This document shows positions 8,464 to 16,170 of a stretch of DNA of 37,652 bases, piece by piece. The notes beneath the pieces are model-generated. The model was not told the DNA's origin. It made no database searches and was given only the letters and a program-made list of their open reading frames with translations. The stretch is from contig DLRQ01000087.1 in the NCBI GenBank assembly GCA_002501135.1, positions 47,959 to 85,610 of the forward strand, read 5' to 3'. The translations under genes and the position numbers were made by a program. The stretch's first letter is position 1, and every line of letters begins with the position of its first letter. The DNA comes from Candidatus Neomicrothrix sp. UBA7884. GTDB taxonomy: Bacteria > Actinomycetota > Acidimicrobiia > Acidimicrobiales > MedAcidi-G1.

Positions 8464-8930
8464 TGGTCACCTCCGGCTGGAACAGCCTCGGGCACCTCGC
8501 TGGCACCGTTGTCGTCCATGACAATGTCGACGGCGTCCAGAGTCGTCTCGTCGACTGCCTCGAACTCGGCATCGCCCGTGGATCCGGGTGGTGGGGCCGT
8601 CGGACGCGGCGGCGGGCCATCGGCCCGCGGTGCACGGTCGTCGCCCCGGCGCTCACGGCGCTGGGTGGTGACACGGTTGGTGTAGGGGATGAGTGCCATC
8701 TCGCGGGCGTTCTTGACGGCCCGTGCAACATGCCGCTGCTGGCCGGCGTCGTTGCCGCTGATTCGCCGTGCCTTGATCTTTGCCCGCTCAGACACGAACT
8801 TGCGCAACAGGTCGGTGTCTTTGTAGTCGACGTACTCGATCTTGCCGATCGTCAGGGCGCTGACCTTCTTCTTGCCGCGGCGCGTGACCTTCTTGGGCTT
8901 GGCGCGTCGGGAGTTTGACTTTCGTGCCAT
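8460..8930 (-). CDS. rpsR: 30S ribosomal protein S18 with long acidic C-terminal extension
   Basis: Residues about 20-88 are a standard S18, with the KDTDLLRKFVSERAKIKARRISG segment (about 37-59) and the HVARAVKNAREMALIPYT C-terminal core. S18 binds 16S rRNA with S6 in the small-subunit platform. Usual S18 is about 75-90 residues. This one is 156. The extra 68 residues start with a basic patch, then a Pro/Gly/Asp-rich stretch, then an acidic tail (AEFEAVDETTLDAVDIVMDD). The frame is continuous, and the rplI GTG start overlaps its stop, so the extension is not a mis-called neighbour. The start ATG overlaps the ssb stop (TGATG). The N-terminus is also rich in Lys and Arg. Confidence 0.93.
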   Translation of the reverse strand: MARKSNSRRAKPKKVTRRGKKKVSALTIGKIEYVDYKDTDLLRKFVSERAKIKARRISGNDAGQQRHVARAVKNAREMALIPYTNRVTTQRRERRGDDRAPRADGPPPRPTAPPPGSTGDAEFEAVDETTLDAVDIVMDDNGASEVPEAVPAGGDQ

Positions 8931-9367
8931 CAGAAGGGCTCCTCATCGGTCGAGTGGGTAGGTGCCGGACCGGGTGCCGAACCCCCTCCGGACGCAGCCG
9001 AACCACCGGCTTCGCCCTTGAACTCGGTTCGGGTCACATCGGCTGTTGCCCAACGGAGGCTGGGAGCGACCTCGTCTGCGATGACCTCGACCTTTGAGCG
9101 GCGCTCACCGTTGTCGTTCTCCCAGGTCTGCTGATCGAGGCGGCCGTAGACCACCACGCGGTTTCCCTTGCTGAGTGACTCGGCGACGTTCTCAGCGAGG
9201 TCGCGCCAGCAGGTGACGTCGAAGAACGAAACTGACTCCTCGCCATCTCGGTTCTTACGGTTCCATGCCAGGCCGAAATTGGCCACTGCTATACCGGCGG
9301 GGGTAAACCGAAGTTCGGGGTCGCGGGTGATGTTTCCGACCAGGGTGACGGTGTTGTCAAATGCCAT
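8930..9367 (-). CDS. ssb: Single-stranded DNA-binding protein
   Basis: This 145-residue SSB has an OB-fold (residues 1 to about 107) starting MAFDNTVTLVGNITRDPELRF and including FFDVTCWRDLAENVAESLSKG and VYGRLDQQTWEN. It is followed by a short Gly/Ala/Pro linker and the acidic tip DEEPF, a variant of the DDDIPF protein-docking tail. It protects single-stranded DNA at forks and recruits partners. The ATG is preceded by AAAGGA about 8 bp upstream. The gene sits between rpsF and rpsR, the usual bacterial arrangement. Confidence 0.97.
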   Translation of the reverse strand: MAFDNTVTLVGNITRDPELRFTPAGIAVANFGLAWNRKNRDGEESVSFFDVTCWRDLAENVAESLSKGNRVVVYGRLDQQTWENDNGERRSKVEVIADEVAPSLRWATADVTRTEFKGEAGGSAASGGGSAPGPAPTHSTDEEPF

Positions 9368-9382
9368 GTGATTGTTCCTTTC

Positions 9383-9739
9383 TCAGCCGACGTCTGCCGG
9401 CTCGGCCTCGCCGATGAGGCCACGTCGTGCGGCCTCGTCGTCGGGGAGACGCATGATCTTGTGGCGGACAACGTCACTGCGGTCCGCAAGTCGGAGAATC
9501 CGATCGGTGGAGGCCAGATCGTTGGCCTCGGTCACGACCTCGAGGACGACATAGAAGCCCTCCCACCTGTGGTCGATCTGGTAGGCGAAGCGGCGGCGGC
9601 CCCACGGCTCGGTGTCGAGCACGGTCGGAACGCGGCCACCTTCGGCCTCGATGTTGGTGGTTACCTGATCCTGCCAGGCCGCAACGGCCTCCTCGTCGAG
9701 GTCGCCGTTGTAGATGATCATCAGTTCATAGACCCGCAT
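9383..9739 (-). CDS. rpsF: 30S ribosomal protein S6
   Basis: This 118-residue protein is a typical S6, starting MRVYELMIIYNGDLDEE. It has the conserved GRRRFAYQIDHRWEGFYVVLEV core (about residues 47-68) and DRILRLADRSDVVRHKIMRLP near 80-99. S6 pairs with S18 on the small subunit. It opens the rpsF-ssb-rpsR-rplI operon. The strong ribosome site AGGAGG lies 12 bp before the ATG, which is longer than usual, and an AGGT/ACCT pair could fold over part of it. Confidence 0.97.
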   Translation of the reverse strand: MRVYELMIIYNGDLDEEAVAAWQDQVTTNIEAEGGRVPTVLDTEPWGRRRFAYQIDHRWEGFYVVLEVVTEANDLASTDRILRLADRSDVVRHKIMRLPDDEAARRGLIGEAEPADVG

Positions 9740-9832
9740 GGCAGGTACTCACCTCCTGTGGACAGGGACCCTGGTGGGCCCGGGGCCCCGTAAGGGGCAG
9801 GGGGACATGTTGTCGGACTTCTCGGGGAGAAG
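9740..9832 (-). promoter_or_regulatory. rpsF leader with GC-rich hairpin
   Basis: Between the putative promoter and the rpsF ATG the minus-strand transcript would carry a perfect GCCCC-TTAC-GGGGC hairpin (about 9785-9798). Nearer the start an AGGT-GAGT-ACCT hairpin overlaps the ribosome site. Leaders of rpsF operons in several bacterial groups bind the S6:S18 pair for autoregulation. I see the hairpins, but I have not shown that the known S6:S18 motif is present. Confidence 0.3.
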
Positions 9833-9839
9833 CGATCAA

Positions 9840-9845
9840 AGGCTA
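9840..9845 (-). promoter_or_regulatory. Candidate -10 box of the rpsF operon
   Basis: On the minus strand the hexamer reads TAGCCT, matching the TANNCT pattern that recurs upstream of other genes in this window. It would give a leader of about 93 bases. No convincing -35 box was found. Confidence 0.3.
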
Positions 9846-9970
9846 CCGGCAGCAGTGTCGGATCCACGCAGCCATCCTGTCAGAGGGGTGTGACAACCAT
9901 CTCTCCCGTTACAGAGACAGAGGGCAGGCAGCGCGTCACCTCTATAAGAAAGGCGGTGAAGCCGTGCCTC

Positions 9971-10822
9971 TCAGACTCCACCGTAAAGGCCCAGCGATTC
10001 GACGTCCTCGTCGCTCAGGCGGTAGCTCTCCTCGGCAGAGGGAAACGACCCGGACCGCACGTCATCGGCGAACCGGGTGAGGGCACCAACCCCTTCAGAG
10101 TGCAGGTCGGCATATCGCCGAACAAACCTGGGACGGATGTTCTGCTCGATGCCGAGCACATCGTGGAACACCAGTACCTGCCCGTCACAGTCAGGTCCGG
10201 CTCCTATGCCGATCGTGGGAACGTCGACTGACCCGGTGACCATCGCCGCAACCTGATCGGGCACCCCTTCGAGCACGATCGCAAAGCACCCCGCGTGAGC
10301 CAGTGCCTTGGCGGCTGCCACCAGATCAAGTGCCGCTGCGGCGCTCCGCCCCTGGACCCTGAATCCGCCCATTGCATTCACCGACTGCGGGGTGAGGCCG
10401 ATATGGCCCATGACGGGAATCTCAGCCGCAACCAGCGCCTCCACCATCGGAAGGCGCCTCCGGCCACCTTCCAACTTCACCGCCCCGGCTCCGGCACGAA
10501 TGAGGGTTGCCGCATTGGCGAGAGTGTCCGCCGTCGAGACGTGGAAGCTCATCCACGGCATGTCGGCGACCACCAGTGATGAGGGCATGGCACGCGACAC
10601 CGCTGCCGTGTGGTGGGCGATGTCATCGACGGTCACCTGAAGGGTGTTCTCGTAACCGAGGACTACCATTGCCACCGAGTCGCCTACGAGGATCAGATCG
10701 GCACCAGCCTCATCGACCATGCGTGCACCGGGGGCGTCGTAGGCGGTGACCATCACAAGTGGTTCAGCACCATCGACAACCTTGCGCGTACGTACAGCGG
10801 GAACCGTGCACTTCCTTGCCAT
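9971..10822 (-). CDS. panB: 3-methyl-2-oxobutanoate hydroxymethyltransferase (ketopantoate synthesis)
   Basis: This 283-residue enzyme transfers a hydroxymethyl group from methylene-tetrahydrofolate to 2-oxoisovalerate, the first committed step to pantothenate and CoA. Family segments are VTAYDAPGARMVDEAGADLI (27-46), LVGDSVAMVVLGY (about 47-59) with the metal-binding Asp, GGRRRLPMVEALV, and GHIGLTPQSVNAMGG. The frame is open much further upstream, but that extension has no family character. The ATG at 10822 is preceded by AAGGAGG at 7 bp spacing, which fixes the start. No other pantothenate gene lies nearby. It follows the DUF5318 gene by 70 bp on the same strand. Confidence 0.95.
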   Translation of the reverse strand: MARKCTVPAVRTRKVVDGAEPLVMVTAYDAPGARMVDEAGADLILVGDSVAMVVLGYENTLQVTVDDIAHHTAAVSRAMPSSLVVADMPWMSFHVSTADTLANAATLIRAGAGAVKLEGGRRRLPMVEALVAAEIPVMGHIGLTPQSVNAMGGFRVQGRSAAAALDLVAAAKALAHAGCFAIVLEGVPDQVAAMVTGSVDVPTIGIGAGPDCDGQVLVFHDVLGIEQNIRPRFVRRYADLHSEGVGALTRFADDVRSGSFPSAEESYRLSDEDVESLGLYGGV

Positions 10823-10872
10823 GACCGTTCCTCCTTGCCGTCCAGCGCCATTCGGCTGCCGGCGGTATGGAA

Positions 10873-10878
10873 AGACTA
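10873..10878 (-). promoter_or_regulatory. Candidate -10 box of panB
   Basis: The minus strand reads TAGTCT about 50 bases before the panB ATG, in the gap after the DUF5318 gene. It fits the TANNCT pattern seen elsewhere here. No clear -35 was found. Confidence 0.25.
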
Positions 10879-10892
10879 ACAGCGACAGGCGC

Positions 10893-11312
10893 CTAGGGCT
10901 GGCCCCGACCCATCGAGGTGATCCGCACAAGGTGGTTCCACCCACAGCCTGCACACACCTCGACCACGTAGGCGGACAGGTCCACACGACGCTCGTCGAG
11001 TCTCGCCAACTCCCCGGGGGTGGAGATACAGCGCCCATGGGACGGCAACCTCGGCCCGAACACGTAGGTGACGTGGGCCACCTCGTGTTCCTCACAGATC
11101 GGACACGTCTCGGTGGTCGGGGTACCGCACTCGACAGCGTTGCGCCGAAGCATCGGCTGAGCGTCACAGACAAGATCCGTTGCGAGGTTCCCGACCCGCC
11201 AGGCGTTGACCGTAGTCTGTCGAGCCAGCCGGTAGTCGACGTCTGCCGGCCGCCGGACAGGGACCAGCCCCTGTCGTGCCTGACCCAGTTGACCTGTCTG
11301 GCTCCGTACCAT
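10893..11312 (-). CDS. DUF5318 family protein, two CxxC motifs
   Basis: This protein of about 139 residues matches the actinobacterial DUF5318 family as I recall it. There is an N-terminal VDYRLARQ segment, then CPICEEHEVAHVTYVFG, then a GELARLDERRVDLSAYVVEVCAGCGWNHLV ending. The CPIC and CAGC pairs look like a four-cysteine zinc ribbon (inference). Function is unknown. In Mycobacterium a member sits near the rpsF-ssb-rpsR-rplI block, and the same neighbourhood is seen here. The start is uncertain: ATG at 11312 is used, but an in-frame TTG at 11330 would add six residues, and neither has a clear ribosome site. Confidence 0.8.
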   Translation of the reverse strand: MVRSQTGQLGQARQGLVPVRRPADVDYRLARQTTVNAWRVGNLATDLVCDAQPMLRRNAVECGTPTTETCPICEEHEVAHVTYVFGPRLPSHGRCISTPGELARLDERRVDLSAYVVEVCAGCGWNHLVRITSMGRGQP

Positions 11313-11379
11313 CGGGCCACTGTAGGTCAAGCCCGTGGTCGGTTCGGAGGAATCGTGTCAGCCGGTGGAACGGGCCGGG

Positions 11380-12627
11380 TCAGGTACGGCCGGCCCACCA
11401 GGCTGATAGCCGTCCGGCCGCCTCGTCACGGTCGAGACGGCCCTCCGTGAGGCGGAGGTCTGTGAGCCACGCCAGAGCCTCTCCCACCTGGGTGCCGGGC
11501 TCGAGACCCAACAGATCCATGACAGCGGCACCGTCCAGTGGAGGACCCAGGTCGTTGAGTTCTCCGACTGAATCGAGTCGGCTCACGACGTCTGCAAGAT
11601 CTCCGTCATCCAACCCGAGTGCCTCAACCAGGCGAAGGGAGGGGTAGAACATGTCGCCTGCGCGCACCACCAGGCGTCGAACAGCCTCATCGGACCACCC
11701 CGAGTCACCGGCATCTGAGATCTCGTCGATCGTGTACAGCACGCTCATAAGGTCTGAAGTGTCACGGCCCGACATCCTCAGACCCGTGGCCATCCCACGT
11801 AGGGCGACGGCCCCGATCACCTGGCCCAGAACCGCCAGACGCAGCAGGGGTTCAGGTGGTGCTCCGGACATCCGGCCCAGGACCGCCGAGAGAACCGGTT
11901 CATCGAGGTCGGAGACCCCGGGAATTACATGGCCGATGAGCCCGGCGTCGACCAGCAGCGCCAGCCCGGGGCCGAGATCAGGTAGATCAAGGAACCGGAA
12001 CAACTCAACGCACTTTCGTTCAGCGGACACGATTTCCATCCGGTCGGCGAGACGCGTTGCCGCCTCGACCAGGCCCGGCACAGGGGTAAGGCCCAGACCG
12101 GCCACAAAGCGGGCAGCCCGCATCATGCGGAGCGGATCGTCGGCAAACGAGATCTCGGGGTCCAGCGGTGTCCGCAGCAGTCCGGCCCCGAGGTCGGAAC
12201 GACCACCGTGTGGGTCGTGGAGGACCCCGTCGACCACGTCGACCGCCATGGCATTCACTGTGAAGTCGCGCCTCACCAGGTCCGCAGCCAGATCCGTCGA
12301 ATAGGAGACATCCGGCTTGCGGGAGTCGGACGTGTAGGCCTCTGCGCGGTGGGTCGTGATCTCGATCGTGCGACCCTCCAGCCTCACCCCGACTGTTCCG
12401 AACCTCTCGCCCTGCAGCCACACGGCTTCGACGATGCCGTCCACCAGGGACTTCATCTGGTCAGGTGTGGCGTCGGTGGTCAGGTCCAGGTCCGGAGTTT
12501 CAACCTGCCTGCCCATCAACTCATCACGCACCACCCCACCCACCAGGTAGAGACGGTGGCCCGCCCTCTTGAACTGGTCGGAGAGAGGTGCAACCGCCCT
12601 GCGGTGCTCATTGAACGACCCGTTCAT
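11380..12627 (-). CDS. pcnA: CCA-adding-type tRNA nucleotidyltransferase family protein
   Basis: This 415-residue class II nucleotidyltransferase has LYLVGGVVRDELMGR at 26-40, DLDLTT at 46-51 with the two metal-binding Asp, RRDFTVNAMA at 119-128, and DPLRMMRAARF at 164-174. Family members repair or build the 3' CCA of tRNA, and actinobacterial ones are named PcnA. Many carry an HD phosphohydrolase domain after residue 200 or so. I find no H..HD pattern here, and the protein is shorter than the roughly 480 residues of the mycobacterial form. Its ATG overlaps the stop of the deacetylase-like gene (ATGA), so the two are coupled. The tRNA-Ile in this window lacks an encoded CCA, so such an enzyme is needed. 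Confidence 0.9.
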   Translation of the reverse strand: MNGSFNEHRRAVAPLSDQFKRAGHRLYLVGGVVRDELMGRQVETPDLDLTTDATPDQMKSLVDGIVEAVWLQGERFGTVGVRLEGRTIEITTHRAEAYTSDSRKPDVSYSTDLAADLVRRDFTVNAMAVDVVDGVLHDPHGGRSDLGAGLLRTPLDPEISFADDPLRMMRAARFVAGLGLTPVPGLVEAATRLADRMEIVSAERKCVELFRFLDLPDLGPGLALLVDAGLIGHVIPGVSDLDEPVLSAVLGRMSGAPPEPLLRLAVLGQVIGAVALRGMATGLRMSGRDTSDLMSVLYTIDEISDAGDSGWSDEAVRRLVVRAGDMFYPSLRLVEALGLDDGDLADVVSRLDSVGELNDLGPPLDGAAVMDLLGLEPGTQVGEALAWLTDLRLTEGRLDRDEAAGRLSAWWAGRT

Positions 12628-13631
12628 GTGTCGACCCCGTGGAGTTCCACGACCTGATCGACCACATCACAACCGGGTCCTTCACCACTCGACGGTTCGG
12701 GCCTGTGGTCCACCCCGACGACCGCAGCCAGGGATGCGCCGGCCGAATCGGCGAGGGCTCCGAGGTCGTAGCCCCCCTCAAGGAACATGACGCAACGCCC
12801 GGTCGGCACCAGGCCCACGATGCGGGCAGTCAGGTCGGCAAAGTCCCCTGACGTCAGGCCCAGGTTCGATAGGGGATCCAGCCGGTGTCCGTCGAAGCCG
12901 GCCGAGATCAGCAGCCAGTCGGGGTCGAACCGCTCGAGAGCTGGAACGACGACGGAATCAAGGCCGTAGCGGTAGGTGTTGCCGGCAGCACCAACAGGTA
13001 GCGGCATGTTGAGCGTCGTACCCTCCCCGTCACCCTCGCCGGTCTCGTCGATCCTGCCGGTTCCCGGGTACAGCGGCCACTGGTGGAACGAGACGAACAG
13101 GACCCGGGCGTCGTCGTAGAAGATGTCCTGTGTGCCGTTGCCGTGATGGGCATCGATGTCAACCACCGCCACCCGCTCGCCGGATGCGGTCAACGAGGCC
13201 GCTGTCACCGCCACATTGTTGACGAGACAGAACCCCATCGACGTCGTGTCGGTTGCGTGGTGGCCGGGTGGTCTCACCGCACAGAACGCCACATCAGCCT
13301 CGCCCTGCCTGAGCGCCTCGACCGCCACCAGCCCAGCCCCTGCCGCCAACCGTGCGGCCTCCCAGGATCGGGCACCCATGTAGGTGTCGATGTCGACCTG
13401 TCCACCACCGGATGCGTGAAGATCCTCGAGGTGTCTGAGCTGGGCCTTGGAATGACAGCGAAACAGGTCGGCGTCGGTGGCCGGGACGGGCTCGCGCCCG
13501 ACAATCGCCTCGGCCACGCCCGCAGACTCGATTCCCGACCAGACAGCCTCGAGGCGTGCCGGCCTCTCGGGGTGGCTCCGCTCCCTGCGATGGTCGAGGA
13601 ACCGTTCGTCTGTCACCATCAGCACGGTCAC
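12624..13631 (-). CDS. Histone deacetylase / acetoin utilisation (AcuC-like) family hydrolase
   Basis: This 335-residue protein keeps the complete class I/II deacetylase active site. It has RPPGHHA with the His pair H124-H125, the VDIDAHHGNG motif with zinc ligands D160 and H162, SAGFDGHR with the third ligand D247, and EGGY with the catalytic Tyr Y288. Family members remove acetyl groups from lysine or polyamines. The bacterial substrate here is unknown; acetyl-CoA synthetase is one known target of AcuC. The start is GTG at 13631. A TACGCT hexamer ends 6 bases upstream, consistent with a leaderless mRNA. The stop overlaps the pcnA start by 4 bp. Confidence 0.92.
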   Translation of the reverse strand: MTVLMVTDERFLDHRRERSHPERPARLEAVWSGIESAGVAEAIVGREPVPATDADLFRCHSKAQLRHLEDLHASGGGQVDIDTYMGARSWEAARLAAGAGLVAVEALRQGEADVAFCAVRPPGHHATDTTSMGFCLVNNVAVTAASLTASGERVAVVDIDAHHGNGTQDIFYDDARVLFVSFHQWPLYPGTGRIDETGEGDGEGTTLNMPLPVGAAGNTYRYGLDSVVVPALERFDPDWLLISAGFDGHRLDPLSNLGLTSGDFADLTARIVGLVPTGRCVMFLEGGYDLGALADSAGASLAAVVGVDHRPEPSSGEGPGCDVVDQVVELHGVDT

Positions 13632-13637
13632 GCGCCG

Positions 13638-13643
13638 AGCGTA
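13638..13643 (-). promoter_or_regulatory. Candidate -10 box (TACGCT), leaderless start for the deacetylase gene
   Basis: The minus strand reads TACGCT, then CGGCGC, then the GTG start. A -10 box is usually 6-7 bases from the transcription start, so transcription would begin at the start codon itself. There is no ribosome site, which agrees with a leaderless message. Confidence 0.5.
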
Positions 13644-13777
13644 ACCGTCAGCCCGGTACCAGCGGAGGGGACATTCCTGTCGTGGTCGCCCGGGCGGCTG
13701 GAAAGGTCCGGAAACCGTAGGGTGGGTCGATCACCGACAGACCACTAGAGACGTCATCTGACACGCCCACACGGGCT

Positions 13778-14509
13778 GTGTCCACCACACATGGCGGCAC
13801 GCGCTTCCGACACGGCCCGTGGCACGGATCAGCCACAACCGCCCAGGTCGTACCCATCGGCGGAGGCGTCGTCGACCACGCCGCTGTCGCTGAGATTTCG
13901 AATCTGATCCTGAGCCTCGGGTTCCACAGGATATTGACGGCTGCGCTGGGTCCAAGCGACCAGACGCCTTTCCTGGAGTTCGGATACCAGGTACACGAAC
14001 CCCTCCGCCTCCTCGAACTGAACCTGGATCCCAGCAGGATCGGCCGATCGACCAGACCCACCAGGCGCATGAGGCGCCGTGATGTCGCTGCCAGCCTCGC
14101 AATCGACGTTGCCTCGTTCACCAGTTTCTGGCAGTTCGACGCAGACTCCCTCGACGAGGCCATCTCGGCCACGCCTACCAGTCGCCGCCGCGTTGTCCGC
14201 TCGGGTCGGGTGGTCCTCGGCTACGCCGTAACCGGTCACGCCGGCCGAACCGGCTTCATTCAGAGGCTCACCGTCGCCCCCAACAGCAGGAGAGTGGGTG
14301 TAGGCGCCACCCTTCTCACAGACGGGTTGGCCTGGCTGCACACCAGAGGAGTAGATACCGTCCTCGTCAACACCCAGCCCGAAAACAAAGCGGCCCTCGC
14401 CCTGTACGACCGGTTCGGCTTCGTCGAACGCCCCGGGGGACTCGCCGTGCTCTGTCTCGAGGGTTCACCCCCGCGACTACGCTCCGCCCATAGCAAGGAG
14501 ACCCCATGA
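13778..14509 (+). CDS. GNAT family N-acetyltransferase, possible two-domain form
   Basis: The C-terminal half (about residues 105-230) is a clear GNAT domain. It has FIQRLTVAPNSRRVGVGATLL (160-180), including the R-x-x-G-x-G acetyl-CoA pyrophosphate loop, and NTQPENKAALALYDRFGFVE (198-217). The N-terminal 90 residues look like the tail of a second, degenerate GNAT fold (FLEFGYQVHEPLRLLEL), as in mycothiol-synthase-type tandem proteins, but with no acetyl-CoA loop. The only usable start in the open frame is GTG at 13778, without a ribosome site. It diverges from the deacetylase gene across 146 bp and overlaps degV by 4 bp (ATGA). Substrate is unknown. With an opposing deacetylase next door, a paired acetylation role is conceivable but unproven. 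Confidence 0.82.
   Translation: MSTTHGGTRFRHGPWHGSATTAQVVPIGGGVVDHAAVAEISNLILSLGFHRILTAALGPSDQTPFLEFGYQVHEPLRLLELNLDPSRIGRSTRPTRRMRRRDVAASLAIDVASFTSFWQFDADSLDEAISATPTSRRRVVRSGRVVLGYAVTGHAGRTGFIQRLTVAPNSRRVGVGATLLTDGLAWLHTRGVDTVLVNTQPENKAALALYDRFGFVERPGGLAVLCLEGSPPRLRSAHSKETP
14478..14483 (+). promoter_or_regulatory. Candidate internal -10 box (TACGCT) for degV
   Basis: TACGCT lies inside the end of the GNAT gene, 22 bases before the degV ATG. A ribosome site, AAGGAG, follows at 14495-14500. This would allow degV to be transcribed apart from the GNAT gene. Confidence 0.3.
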
Positions 14510-15342
14510 CCGTCAGAATTGTCACCGACAGCGCCTGTGACCTCAGCAACGACGAGGTCTCATCACTCGGAATCGACGTGGTGCCTCTGAGCATCCGATT
14601 CGGCGAGCAGCAGTTTCTCGACCGCGACGAGTTGAGCGTCGAGGACTTCTATTCCCGGATGGCGGCCAGCGACGACCTGCCACAGACCGCTGCACCGGCG
14701 CCTGGTGCATTCGAGGCAGTGTTCCGCAGGCGGCTCGACGAGGGTGCCGACTCCATCGTGTGCATCAACCTCTCGGCTGGTCTCTCAGCGACTCTGCAGT
14801 CAGCCGAGACGGGTGCACGCGATCTGAATGCCGATATCCGCCTGATCGACAGCAGGTCAATCACCGGTGGTCTCGGCACCATGGTGCTCGCAGCGGCCCG
14901 AGCCGCCAACACCGGGGCCTCAGCCGACGAGATCGTGGCGCTGGTCGAGGACCTGAGTGCCCGCACCCGTGTCTACGGAGCCATTGACACCCTCGAGAAC
15001 CTCAAGAAGGGCGGACGAATCGGCAACGCCCAGGCTCTGCTCGGAAGCGTCCTCTCGATCAAGCCCCTCATCGACATCAGTACAGGGGTTGTCGAAGAGG
15101 CAGGCAGACAGCGCACCCGCCGCAAGTCCCTCGGCTGGCTCAGGGACAAGGTCGCAGAGCACGGCAGTGCCCTCTCCAACCTGTCGGTAATGCACGCGCA
15201 GGCCGACGACATCAACGTTCTTCTCGAGATGCTTGCCCCGCTGGTCGACCCAGCCGGCACGAGGGTCGGTGTCATCGGTCCGGTTGTTGCGAGCCATGGT
15301 GGCCCGGGCGTAATCGGAATGTGCTTCACGCTCGAAAGTTGA
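14506..15342 (+). CDS. DegV family fatty-acid-binding protein
   Basis: This 278-residue protein matches DegV/FakB. It has the N-terminal VRIVTDSACDLS (3-14), an INLSAGLSATLQSAE segment around residues 86-100 corresponding to the S..LSGT fatty-acid head-group site, VIDSRS-like LIDSRSITGG, and ENLKKGGRIGNAQALLGSVLSIKP. DegV proteins bind a fatty acid and, as FakB, present it to FakA kinase. The common TSQP motif reads TAAP (61-64). No fakA is in the window. The ATG overlaps the GNAT stop and has AAGGAG 5 bp upstream. Confidence 0.93.
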   Translation: MTVRIVTDSACDLSNDEVSSLGIDVVPLSIRFGEQQFLDRDELSVEDFYSRMAASDDLPQTAAPAPGAFEAVFRRRLDEGADSIVCINLSAGLSATLQSAETGARDLNADIRLIDSRSITGGLGTMVLAAARAANTGASADEIVALVEDLSARTRVYGAIDTLENLKKGGRIGNAQALLGSVLSIKPLIDISTGVVEEAGRQRTRRKSLGWLRDKVAEHGSALSNLSVMHAQADDINVLLEMLAPLVDPAGTRVGVIGPVVASHGGPGVIGMCFTLES

Positions 15343-16118
15343 CTGCCTCCGGCACCATCATCGGTCGCCGGTACCGACTCACAGACCAGGTATCTGACAC
15401 CTCCAGTGCCGAGGTCTGGCGTGGCCACGACGAGGTACTCCAGCGACCCGTGGCAGTCAAGTTTGTCCGGTCCGGCGACGTACCCACCGGGGCCGGCCGG
15501 CTTGCCGTAACGGGCGCTGTGGCCGTCTACGACACGCTCAACCACGAGGGACTGGCCGTGGTGGTGTCAGAATGGGTCGATGCCTGGCCGCTTGACCGGG
15601 TGCTCGAACAAGAAGTCACCCTGCGGCCCGCCGACGTCGTCGAGATCTTGACCGGGGTGGCCGGGATCCTTGCTGATGCCCATGCACTCGGTGTTCCCCA
15701 TGGCTCGGTAAGACCATCCAACGTCCTTGTCACAGATGACGGAGCCGTCCACCTGACCGATTTCAGGGGACGGGACGGGGGAGCTGAACCGTTCGACCCG
15801 GCTCCAGACGTCACCGGGCTCGGGATCGTCATGGCATCGCTACTCTCGCGATGTCGACAAGAGTCAGTGCCACCCCACCTGATTGACCTCATGGATCGCC
15901 TGGAATCATCTGACCCGGCCCGGATTCCCGGCCTGCTCGAGTTCAGGTTGGCCCTGGCACCCCTGAAGCAGACGGTGACGGGACGAAACACCGGTCGCTG
16001 GCTGATCGCCGTCGCCGCCCTGATAGCCACAGTCGCAGTCGCCTCGGCAGCCTCGAGGATCCTCTACGGCGACGATGTGTCGCCAGACAGGTCTGACGGG
16101 GTGCAGGTCGACGGCTAA
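15339..16118 (+). CDS. Membrane-anchored pseudokinase (degenerate Ser/Thr kinase domain plus C-terminal TM)
   Basis: The frame starts like a bacterial Ser/Thr kinase (GTIIGRRYRL, then AEVWRGHDEV). It keeps VAVKFV with the ATP-contacting Lys (about residue 41) and a hinge, VVVSEWVD. The catalytic loop reads HGSVRPSN instead of HRDxKPxN, so the catalytic Asp is Ser and the Lys is Arg. DFG is DFR, the glycine loop is gone (VSDTSSAEV), and the region for the regulatory helix is short. Residues about 221-239 are one transmembrane helix after a basic stretch, with an acidic tail outside. Catalysis is therefore unlikely. I chose TTG at 15339, which makes a TTGA overlap with degV and gives a normal kinase N-terminus; GTG at 15321 is the alternative. 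In Mycobacterium this position holds MurJ with a fused pseudokinase domain. Here there is no MurJ. Confidence 0.82.
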   Translation: MTASGTIIGRRYRLTDQVSDTSSAEVWRGHDEVLQRPVAVKFVRSGDVPTGAGRLAVTGAVAVYDTLNHEGLAVVVSEWVDAWPLDRVLEQEVTLRPADVVEILTGVAGILADAHALGVPHGSVRPSNVLVTDDGAVHLTDFRGRDGGAEPFDPAPDVTGLGIVMASLLSRCRQESVPPHLIDLMDRLESSDPARIPGLLEFRLALAPLKQTVTGRNTGRWLIAVAALIATVAVASAASRILYGDDVSPDRSDGVQVDG

Positions 16119-16170
16119 ACCGTGGCAACTGGGAGGCCATCTGCCCGATCGGCTGCCCCGGGGTGCGCTG

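Noticed and set aside
10823..11320. N-terminal extension of the panB frame giving a 449-residue protein
   Set aside because: The added part has no PanB character, overlaps the DUF5318 gene, and the ATG at 10822 has an excellent ribosome site.
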